Source: Gillisella vitis (GTDB lineage: Bacteria > Pseudomonadota > Alphaproteobacteria > Rhizobiales > Rhizobiaceae). Taken from it: DNA of 51,520 nucleotides. The notes beneath the pieces were generated by a model, which saw only the letters and a list, made by a program, of their open reading frames with translations, was not told where the DNA came from and ran no database searches. Location of the stretch: contig NZ_JACHLU010000024.1 in assembly GCF_014204625.1 (NCBI RefSeq), forward strand, positions 1-51,520, in the 5' to 3' direction. Each line of letters begins with the position of its first letter. Position 1 is the stretch's first letter. Of the stretch, positions 1 to 6,189 are shown piece after piece. The position numbers were made by a program, and so were the translations under genes.

Positions 1-149
1 CGACCGTACCGAGAGGTATGGCCTTCGGCAAAAATCCTGATCAGCCCATAAATTCATTGCGGCAGAATGGGTCATATTAAACGCACGCCGCTCTAAGGTC
101 ACAAAGTTGCTGCACAGGAAGCCAACTTTCAATTCGAGGATACCGCGAC

Positions 150-1340
150 ATGTCAATTGTCTCCCGTCTCACTGCTGCCACGCTGTTCAGCGGTCTTATG
201 GTCGGCACAGCCTTCGCCCAGGGCCCCCAATGCGGTGGTGATCTGAACACCTTCCTGCAAGGTGTGAAGGCCGATGCCATCAAGAATGGAGCAACCGAGG
301 CCGCCGTGGACAAAGCACTGGCAGGCGCGCAGATTGACCAGAAGGTGTTGGCCCGCGACCGCAGCCAAGGGGTGTTCAAGCAGACCTTCACCGAGTTTTC
401 ATCCCGCACCATCTCCAAGGGTCGTCTGGATCAGGGCAAGCAAAAGCTCCAGCAGTATAAATCTGTGTTTGATCGCGCCGAGAAAGAGTATGGCGTTGCG
501 CCCAGCGTGATTGCCGGCTTCTGGGGCATGGAAACTGATTACGGTGCCATTCAGGGTGATTTCAACACCCGCAATGCTTTGGTGACATTGGCGCATGATT
601 GCCGCCGCCCGGAGAGGTTCCGCACAGATTTGCTGGCGCTGATTACCATGGTGCAGCATGGCGATCTTGATCCCGCCACCGACACCGGCGCATGGGCTGG
701 TGAAGTTGGTCAGGTGCAAATGCTGCCCAAGGATATTGTCACCTTTGGCGTCGATGGCGATGGTGATGGCCATGTTGCGCTGAAATCCAGCGCCCCCGAT
801 GCGATCATGACAGCGGCAAAATTCATTCAGCACCTTGGTTTCAAGCGTGGCGAGCCATGGATTCAGGAAGTGACCGTGCCGGAAAACCTGCCTTGGGAAA
901 AGAGCGGCTTTGACAGCGGCATGAAGGCTGGCGACTGGTTCAAGCTTGGCGTCAAACCACGCGATGGCAATACCAGATTTGCAGACCTTGAGGGCGAGCT
1001 GGTGCTCCCGCAGGGGCGCAAAGGCCCGGCCTTTATCACCTATCCCAATTTTGGCATTTATCTGGAATGGAACAAGTCGTTTATCTACACGACCTCCGCC
1101 GCCTATTTTGCCAGCCGCCTCGACGGGGCTGAGGCCTATCTGAAGGGCGACCCGGAACAAGGGTTGAACGATGGGCAGATGAAGGAATTGCAGACCAAGC
1201 TGAAAGCCAAAGGCTATGACGTGGGCGAAATTGACGGCATTCTCGGCAGCGGTACCCGCGACGCCGTGCAAAAAGAACAGCTGAAACTCAATATCCCGGC
1301 CGATGGCTGGCCAACCCCTGCCCTGCTGGCCGCTCTGTAA
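150..1340 (+). CDS. Secreted lytic murein transglycosylase with C-terminal peptidoglycan-binding domain
   Basis: Cleaves the glycan strands of peptidoglycan in the periplasm (family knowledge). An N-terminal signal peptide is visible, with likely cleavage after the AFA near residue 23. The MltB/SLT_2-type catalytic domain follows, with the glutamate in FWGMETDYG at residue 128 as the expected catalytic acid. Residues about 340-396 form a PG_binding_1 repeat (LQTKLKAKGYDVGEIDG then GSGTRDAV). There is no lipobox, so it should be soluble rather than a lipoprotein like E. coli MltB. The ATG is preceded by GAGGAT at a suitable distance. It stands alone, and a strong hairpin follows its stop. The family is clear; which of the paralogous transglycosylases it represents is not. 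Confidence 0.9.
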   Translation: MSIVSRLTAATLFSGLMVGTAFAQGPQCGGDLNTFLQGVKADAIKNGATEAAVDKALAGAQIDQKVLARDRSQGVFKQTFTEFSSRTISKGRLDQGKQKLQQYKSVFDRAEKEYGVAPSVIAGFWGMETDYGAIQGDFNTRNALVTLAHDCRRPERFRTDLLALITMVQHGDLDPATDTGAWAGEVGQVQMLPKDIVTFGVDGDGDGHVALKSSAPDAIMTAAKFIQHLGFKRGEPWIQEVTVPENLPWEKSGFDSGMKAGDWFKLGVKPRDGNTRFADLEGELVLPQGRKGPAFITYPNFGIYLEWNKSFIYTTSAAYFASRLDGAEAYLKGDPEQGLNDGQMKELQTKLKAKGYDVGEIDGILGSGTRDAVQKEQLKLNIPADGWPTPALLAAL

Positions 1341-1364
1341 GCTTCAAGCCGCGAACAACTTGCA

Positions 1365-1397
1365 GTGCCGCGTATCATCGCTGATACGCGGCACTTT
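1365..1397 (+). terminator. Hairpin terminator after the lytic transglycosylase
   Basis: A perfect 13-bp stem, GTGCCGCGTATCA/TGATACGCGGCAC, with a 4-nt loop and a short T-rich tail lies 25 nt after the stop codon. The weak T run makes the termination strength uncertain. Confidence 0.6.
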
Positions 1398-1400
1398 GCG

Positions 1401-1460
1401 TTTAGAGTTTGTCAGGGAAAAGTGGAACCCGGTTTTCCCGATAAGACAAACGAAAACAAG
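1401..1460 (+). repeat. RIME-type half repeat (single palindrome)
   Basis: The segment TTTGTCAGGGAAAAGTGG ... CCGGTTTTCCCGATAAGACAAACG is the second palindrome of the two-palindrome repeats at 6083-6189 and 29808-29914. It occurs here without the first palindrome, as also at 11359-11416. Spacing and sequence fit the rhizobial intergenic mosaic (RIME) family; the family name is my inference from architecture. Confidence 0.65.
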
Positions 1461-1488
1461 AGAGGCCACAGCATGTCGCCACCGAATG

Positions 1489-1714
1489 CACAGTACACGA
1501 CTCAAACGTTTTTTCGGCTACGCCACCCCCTCATCCGGCTACCGCCACCTTCTCCCCGCTGGGGAGAAGAGACCAGGCTGACAGCACTGAATTTGAAATT
1601 AATGCCGCAAGAACAAAACGCTACCTCATGCCTCTTCTCCCCAGCGGGGAGAAGATCCCGGCAGGGAGATGAGGGGGCAAGCGGCAGATCAAAACCTTTG
1701 CGTCGTGTACTGTG
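1489..1714. mobile_element. MITE-like non-autonomous element, copy 1 (226 bp)
   Basis: Ends are perfect 13-bp inverted repeats, CACAGTACACGAC (1489-1501) and GTCGTGTACTGTG (1702-1714). They are flanked by an exact 9-bp direct repeat, CACCGAATG, at 1480-1488 and 1715-1723, which looks like a target-site duplication. The interior holds two inverted GC-rich arms around the TTCTCCCC/GGGGAGAA stem. No transposase is encoded. The left arm matches the reverse complement of the right arm of the element at 34561-34759, so these are two copies in opposite orientation. Confidence 0.8.
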
Positions 1715-1819
1715 CACCGAATGGCGCGTTTTGTCCCATCTCCGTCCCGTGCCGGTCTGTCTTCAATCTTTTGAAGCCGTAAACTCAAGATATATCCGAA
1801 CAAAGTGGAGAGATTGATC

Positions 1820-2386
1820 ATGCCAGCCCAGAACACCGCCCTGCTTGTTATTGATGCGCAACAGTCCTTCCTGCATCGTCCCTATTTTCGCAAAGATGGA
1901 TTTGACGCTTATATTGAGCGCCAGCAAGCCTTGATTGACGGTGCCAAGGCCGCCCATATCCCTGTGGTGCAGATTTTCCATGTGGAAGAAACAGGTGCCT
2001 TTTCTGAAGCCTCCGGCTTTGTCAAAACCCTTGCGCCGCTGCACCTCACGGCCGATGCGATTTTTCGCAAATCACGCCACAGCGCCCTGATTGGCAGCGG
2101 GCTGGATGTATGGCTGGTTGAAAACGGCATTCGCCATCTGATCGTCTCTGGCATTCGCACCGAGCAATGCTGCGAAACCACCACGCGCAATGCTTCAGAC
2201 CTTGGCTACAGCGTGGATTATGTGGCAGAAGCCACATTGACCTTCCCGATGACGGACGCCAGCGGGCGGGAGTGGAGCGCCGCAGAGATCCGGGCACGCA
2301 CCGAATTGGTGCTGGCAGACCGCTTTGCGCGGATTGCCACGGTGGAACAGGCGCTGGAAGGACGAGAGGACAAGAAAGCGGCATGA
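1820..2386 (+). CDS. Isochorismatase-family cysteine hydrolase
   Basis: The 188-residue alpha/beta hydrolase of the isochorismatase/nicotinamidase superfamily has the full catalytic triad: Asp12 in VIDAQ, Lys84 in FRKSRHSAL and Cys117 in GIRTEQCCETT. Members hydrolyse amide or ester bonds of small molecules; the substrate cannot be told from sequence. The start at 1820 is preferred over an in-frame ATG at 1805 because GGAGAG sits about 8 nt upstream of it. The gene overlaps the next by ATGA (2383-2386), so both are almost certainly co-translated. A MITE-like element lies about 100 bp upstream and could influence its promoter. Confidence 0.88.
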   Translation: MPAQNTALLVIDAQQSFLHRPYFRKDGFDAYIERQQALIDGAKAAHIPVVQIFHVEETGAFSEASGFVKTLAPLHLTADAIFRKSRHSALIGSGLDVWLVENGIRHLIVSGIRTEQCCETTTRNASDLGYSVDYVAEATLTFPMTDASGREWSAAEIRARTELVLADRFARIATVEQALEGREDKKAA

Positions 2387-3402
2387 CGCACAACAATGGT
2401 CAACCACGCCTGATACCCATGATCGTGGTTGTGCCACCCGGTGCGCTGTTGCTGGATCTGGCCGGGCCAATGGAAGTGTTGCGCAAGGCCAATCTGGTGC
2501 AGCAGGCGGTGCGTTTCAGCGTGCGTTATGTGGGGGCGTCCCCGTCTGTCGTCAGTTCCATTGGCATTGAGCTGAGCGGCATTGCGCCTTTGCCAGACCA
2601 TGTGCCACCCGATGCGACCGTGGTGATCAGTGGTCGCGCAGATGAGGCGCTTGCTGTTGAAGGATCGCCATCCAGCCCGCCAGACCCAAAGGCCGAGGCC
2701 GAAATTGTCGCCTGGTTGCGCATCGCGGTTGGCCCCGGCATCAAGCTGGTCACGATTTGCTCCGGCGCGCTTTTTGCAGCCCGTGCTGGCTTGCTGGAGG
2801 GCTATAGCTGCACCACCCATCACGCCACCATTAGCGAATTGCAAAGACTGGCCCCGACCGCCCGCGTGCTGGAAAACCGTCTGTTCGTAGAGGATCGAGA
2901 CCGGCTCACCAGCGCCGGTATCACCACCAGCGTTGATCTGATGCTGTCACTGGTGGCCAAAGAGGCAGGCCACGCCACAGCCCTGGCTGTTGCCCGTTAT
3001 CTGGTGGTTTACCTGCGCCGCGCCGGTGGTGATCCGCAATTGTCCCCCTGGCTTGAAGGACGCAACCACATTCACCCGGCCATTCACCGCGTGCAGGATG
3101 CCGTGACCGCCGACCCGGCACACAACTGGTCTGTCGAGACCATGGCCGCCATTGCCATCACCAGTCGCCGCACGCTATCGCGGCTGTTCAATGACCAGAC
3201 CGGCATGAGCGTCACCGATTATGTCAACCGGATGCGCATGGCGCTGGCACGCGAGCTTGTCATCAACTCCCGCCTCGACATGGAAACCATTGCCGAACGT
3301 TGCGGCTTTGCCTCTGCCCGGCAATTTCGCCGGGCATGGATGCGGCTTTATGATCGCCCTCCGCACAGGCTGCGCCAACGCGATGAAAATACCCCTGAAT
3401 AA
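2383..3402 (+). CDS. GlxA-family AraC-type regulator with DJ-1/PfpI-like domain
   Basis: A 339-residue transcription factor. Residues about 10-185 form a DJ-1/PfpI (class I amidotransferase-like) domain with an elbow cysteine at residue 126 in TICSGALFAA. Residues about 230-335 form an AraC-type double helix-turn-helix (SRRTLSRLFNDQTG and AERCGFASARQFRRAW). Proteins of this build usually sense a small metabolite and activate neighbouring catabolic genes. Its ATG overlaps the stop of the isochorismatase-like gene, so the hydrolase probably acts on, or makes, the compound it senses (inference). The glutamine amidotransferase triad is not expected to be functional in this family. Confidence 0.88.
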   Translation: MTHNNGQPRLIPMIVVVPPGALLLDLAGPMEVLRKANLVQQAVRFSVRYVGASPSVVSSIGIELSGIAPLPDHVPPDATVVISGRADEALAVEGSPSSPPDPKAEAEIVAWLRIAVGPGIKLVTICSGALFAARAGLLEGYSCTTHHATISELQRLAPTARVLENRLFVEDRDRLTSAGITTSVDLMLSLVAKEAGHATALAVARYLVVYLRRAGGDPQLSPWLEGRNHIHPAIHRVQDAVTADPAHNWSVETMAAIAITSRRTLSRLFNDQTGMSVTDYVNRMRMALARELVINSRLDMETIAERCGFASARQFRRAWMRLYDRPPHRLRQRDENTPE

Positions 3403-3679
3403 ACAGGGTTAATTTTCATAAGGCCGGATCACAGAAAAACGCGGCCCAAAGCCGGACCACACGCCATTCGCCTCAGAATGCACCCGTGCGCGCGTTATGG
3501 TGAAGGTCGGATTAACGATGAAACATTTCGTTATCACGCAAATTTAACATATTATTTCCGTGCGTTACCAAGAGCTCTGCAAGGATATTTCACATATTCG
3601 CTGCAATGCAGCACAAAATTCGCTTTCCAAAAGACACAAAACGGTCATATTCTCTAAACGTTAACGCAAGGAGGCAGAG
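3403..3679. other. Non-coding stretch upstream of the microprotein
   Basis: About 280 bases without a convincing gene. The second half is AT-rich and probably carries the promoter of the small reading frame at 3680. No terminator-like hairpin is obvious just after the GlxA-type gene. Confidence 0.4.
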
Positions 3680-3757
3680 ATGGAACTCACACGTTCATTT
3701 AACATCCTGGCAGTAAGTGCAGCGTTTGTTTTTGTAGCGGTCATGCTGTTCATATGA
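3680..3757 (+). CDS. Putative 25-residue single-span membrane microprotein
   Basis: ATG at 3680 is preceded by an excellent ribosome site, AAGGAGGCAGAG, and opens a 25-codon frame ending in TGA. The product begins MELTRSFNIL and is then almost entirely hydrophobic (ILAVSAAFVFVAVMLFI), which suits one transmembrane helix with a short charged N-terminus. A good intrinsic terminator lies at 3909-3944 on the same strand, so a short transcript of roughly 250-350 nt is plausible. No function can be assigned. A conserved small-protein family or a leader peptide are both possible. Confidence 0.6.
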   Translation: MELTRSFNILAVSAAFVFVAVMLFI

Positions 3758-3786
3758 AATGAGCCATGACATTGGCTTTGAGAGAC

Positions 3787-3882
3787 ATGAAAAAATCTCG
3801 GGCCAAAGCAGATACAATAAAAATATACCCAATCGACATGGAAAATGCTGATTGGCAGGCACACCAGAAAAACTGTCTTTAA
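3787..3882 (+). CDS. Possible second small frame on the same transcript (31 residues)
   Basis: ATG at 3787, preceded by GAGAG, opens a 31-codon charged frame (MKKSRAKADTIK...) ending at TAA. An alternative in-frame ATG lies at 3766. It sits between the membrane microprotein and the terminator at 3909. Composition is polar and resembles no family I recognise. The frame is short enough to arise by chance. Confidence 0.25.
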   Translation: MKKSRAKADTIKIYPIDMENADWQAHQKNCL

Positions 3883-3908
3883 TCGCGCGAACGCGGTCTT
3901 GTACCGCT

Positions 3909-3944
3909 ATCCGGGCCCACTGATGGGAGGGCCCGGATTTTTTT
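3909..3944 (+). terminator. Intrinsic terminator
   Basis: A perfect 10-bp stem, ATCCGGGCCC/GGGCCCGGAT, with a 10-nt loop is followed directly by TTTTTTT. It would end a transcript running through the small frames at 3680 and 3787. It also lies just past the 3' end of metF, which converges on it from the other strand. Confidence 0.85.
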
Positions 3945-3967
3945 CTAACACTATTTTGAGCATTTCG

Positions 3968-4897
3968 TCAGGCAGAGGCAGACGCTTCAATCCGGGAACC
4001 CGCCAAAATGGCTGCATTGTGTTTGGCCAAGCCAAGTTGCTGTAATGTCGCATTGACCAGCGGGGCGCGGTTCATGGTGTAGAGATGAAACTCATCCACA
4101 CCCCGGCGCTGTAGATCGGCAATCTGCTCGGCAGCCACCGTTGCAGCAACACGTGCTCTTTCCGCCGGAACATCATCCAGGCCCGCAAAGCGATCATCCA
4201 GCCATGCCGGAATCGATGTGCCACACATGCCAGCAAACCGTTTCAACTGGTTGAGGTTCAAGATCGGCATAATGCCGGGCACGACGGGAATCGTGATGCC
4301 AGCAGCCAGCACCCGCTCCATGTAACGCTCAAACACATCATTATCGAAGAAAAACTGGGTCAGCGCCCGCGTGGCACCATTATCAACCTTGCGCTTCAAC
4401 ATCTCAATATCGACGGCAAGATCCGCGCTTTCCGGGTGCTTTTCGGGATAGGCAGAAACAGAAATTTCAAAATCACCCATATCTTTCAGGCCAGCCACCA
4501 GCGCTGCGGCATTTTCATAGCCATCAGGATGCGGCTGATAGGCGGAGCCAACGCCGGTTGGCGGATCGCCACGCAGTGCGACAAAATGGTTGACGCCAAC
4601 CGCCCGGAACTCTTCCACCACCTGGGCAATCTCATCACGAGACGCGCCAACGCAGGTCAGATGCGACGCGGTGGCAAGCGGTGTCTCGGCAATCAACCGC
4701 CGTACAGCTGCCAAGGTCGGCGCTTTGGTGGTGCCACCTGCACCATAGGTCATCGAAACAAATTCCGGATCCCACCCTGCAAGGTCATCAACCGTTTCCC
4801 ACAGCTGGGCTTCCATGTCTTCAGACTTGGGCGGAAAAAACTCGAAGGAGAGCCGGAACGGACGCGCAAGCGTCTTTTTATTTGAAATATCAGCCAT
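3968..4897 (-). CDS. metF: 5,10-methylenetetrahydrofolate reductase
   Basis: Reduces 5,10-methylene-THF to 5-methyl-THF, the methyl donor for methionine synthase (MetH, also in this window). The 309-residue length fits bacterial MetF. Family features include FEFFPPKSEDME near the N-terminus, FVSMTYGAGG, the TCVGASRDEI stretch, LRGDPP and the PGIMPI segment of the FAD-binding barrel. The ATG at 4897 overlaps the stop of the ArsR-methyltransferase gene by one base (TGATG) and has GGGAGG just upstream; a TTG one codon earlier is less likely. It is therefore the second gene of an operon led by its probable regulator. Confidence 0.95.
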   Translation of the reverse strand: MADISNKKTLARPFRLSFEFFPPKSEDMEAQLWETVDDLAGWDPEFVSMTYGAGGTTKAPTLAAVRRLIAETPLATASHLTCVGASRDEIAQVVEEFRAVGVNHFVALRGDPPTGVGSAYQPHPDGYENAAALVAGLKDMGDFEISVSAYPEKHPESADLAVDIEMLKRKVDNGATRALTQFFFDNDVFERYMERVLAAGITIPVVPGIMPILNLNQLKRFAGMCGTSIPAWLDDRFAGLDDVPAERARVAATVAAEQIADLQRRGVDEFHLYTMNRAPLVNATLQQLGLAKHNAAILAGSRIEASASA

Positions 4898-5898
4898 CAA
4901 TAGCCTCCCACCAATTTCGGTTGTTGCGCAACATAGGTTTCTGCGGCCCTGTAGGTCGCCAGCCAGAGTGTTGCGGTCAATGCATCGCCGGGCTGTTGGC
5001 GCGGTGCGACATCCACCGCATTCGACACCTCAAAGCCCGCTTTTGTGAGCCAATCCCCCATCAACTGATGGGAAAAACCAAGCCGCACATGGGCGTGGTC
5101 ATCACGCAAATGCTCCAGCTTGTGCGGCGCAAGATCAATAATCACCAGCCGCCCGCCGGGCTTCAACATGCGCGCTGCTTCCAGCAGGGCCAGCTCCGGC
5201 TCGACCAGAAAATGGAGAACCTGATGAATGATCACAATATCAAATTCGGCATCATCCAGCGGCAGGTTCAGAATATCGCCCTGACGCACAGAAGCCTTGG
5301 TGACGCCTGCCTTGTCCAGATTGGCGCGCGCCACAGCCAGCATATCGCGGCTGGCATCAATGCCCACGGCCCGCTGATAGCGGCTTTCCAGCAATTGCAA
5401 AATCCGCCCCGTGCCAGTGCCCAGATCGAGCAGCGCCTCCACCGGGCGCTCACCAATCAGCGACACCAAGGCGATTTCAACTTGCGCATCATTCACATGC
5501 AGACGGCGCAATTCATCCCATTCGGTGGCATTGCGGCTGAAATAGGCTTGCGCCTTTTCTGCCCGTGCCCGCTTGACGGCCCCCAGCCGATCACCATCCC
5601 GAAGCAACACCGGATCACTGCTCGACGCCTCCTCCAGCAGCAGGCGCGCAAGCCTTGCGGCCGCACCATCCTGCTTCAGGCGAAAATAAGCCCAGGCCCC
5701 CTCCTGATAGCGATCAACCAGCTCCGCCTCAGTCAATAATTTCAAATGGCGGGAAATGCGTGGCTGCGATTGCCCCAGAATGTCGGTGAGGTCCGAAACC
5801 GTCAAATCGCCGGCAGCCAGCAAGGCCAACAGCCGCAACCGCGTCGGCTCACCAGCCGCTTTCAGCAAATCCACCAGACCGTCGAGGGTAAACGCCAT
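4897..5898 (-). CDS. ArsR-family regulator fused to a SAM-dependent methyltransferase (SahR-like)
   Basis: Residues about 1-90 form an ArsR winged helix-turn-helix (GEPTRLRLLALL ... SQPRISRHLKLL). Residues about 135-300 form a class I methyltransferase fold with the SAM-binding motif LLDLGTGTGR, then GIDASRDML and LKPGGRLVIIDLAPH. Fused ArsR-methyltransferases next to metF or metH in rhizobia belong to the SahR/SAM-cycle regulators (established in outline; the name is my assignment). The start at 5898 is chosen because GGA lies about 9 nt upstream; ATG 5907 and TTG 5919 are in-frame alternatives. It is cotranscribed and overlaps with metF. A near-palindrome lies just upstream at 5921-5940 and recurs before metH, consistent with autoregulation and control of methionine synthesis. 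Confidence 0.85.
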   Translation of the reverse strand: MAFTLDGLVDLLKAAGEPTRLRLLALLAAGDLTVSDLTDILGQSQPRISRHLKLLTEAELVDRYQEGAWAYFRLKQDGAAARLARLLLEEASSSDPVLLRDGDRLGAVKRARAEKAQAYFSRNATEWDELRRLHVNDAQVEIALVSLIGERPVEALLDLGTGTGRILQLLESRYQRAVGIDASRDMLAVARANLDKAGVTKASVRQGDILNLPLDDAEFDIVIIHQVLHFLVEPELALLEAARMLKPGGRLVIIDLAPHKLEHLRDDHAHVRLGFSHQLMGDWLTKAGFEVSNAVDVAPRQQPGDALTATLWLATYRAAETYVAQQPKLVGGY

Positions 5899-5920
5899 CA
5901 CATTCATTCCATCAATCAAG

Positions 5921-5940
5921 ATATAAACATATCTTTATAT
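5921..5940. promoter_or_regulatory. Predicted SahR-type operator of the ArsR-MT/metF operon
   Basis: ATATAAACATATCTTTATAT is symmetric except for one base per arm (ATATAAA-N-ATAT-N-TTTATAT). It lies just upstream of the fusion gene. The core ATAAANATATNTTTAT occurs again, in the other arm orientation, upstream of metH at 42461-42478. No other copy was noticed in the window. Confidence 0.7.
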
Positions 5941-5978
5941 GAGTTGGTGAGTTTTCGCAAGCAAGAAATCAACCACGC

Positions 5979-6008
5979 AAAAGGCGGCCCGCTTCCGGGC
6001 CGCCTTTT
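5979..6008 (-). terminator. Intrinsic terminator (bidirectional in form)
   Basis: A 12-bp perfect stem, AAAAGGCGGCCC/GGGCCGCCTTTT, has a 6-nt loop. Its A/T-flanked stem can work in either direction. In context it ends the leftward chemoreceptor transcript and insulates the ArsR-methyltransferase/metF promoter. Confidence 0.75.
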
Positions 6009-6082
6009 GTGATGACACCTTTTTTCACTGTCCGGGTCGTGTCTTCAGCACATCGACCCACAAAGCCATTTCCCGGACAAAC

Positions 6083-6189
6083 TTTAGAGCCTGTCTGGTT
6101 CAGACTGAACCAGACAGGCTCTAAACTTCTTTGTTTTCGTTTGTCTTTTCGGGAAAACCTACAACCACTTTTCCCTGACAAACTTTAAA
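6083..6189 (-). repeat. RIME-type two-palindrome repeat, complete copy
   Basis: The first palindrome is TAGAGCCTGTCTGGTTCAG with its complement. The second carries CGTTTGTCTTTTCGGGAAAA and TTTTCCCTGACAAACTTTAAA. Total length is about 107 bp, close to the 108 bp known for RIME1 in rhizobia. The far end overlaps the stop codon of the chemoreceptor gene (6185-6187). Just outside, CTGTCCGGG ... TTTCCCGGACAAACTTT (about 6028-6086) resembles a degenerate extra half copy. Confidence 0.75.

Noticed and set aside
399..1271. Reverse-strand 290-residue frame within the lytic transglycosylase
   Set aside because: Overlaps a conserved secreted enzyme fully and shows no domain; shadow frame.
1489..1714. 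CRISPR-like repeat structure
   Set aside because: Inverted arms of one element, not a series of direct repeats with spacers; no cas genes in the window.
1365..1817. Frames through MITE copy 1 (150 and 71 residues)
   Set aside because: Translations of palindromic repeat DNA; no start signals or known protein.
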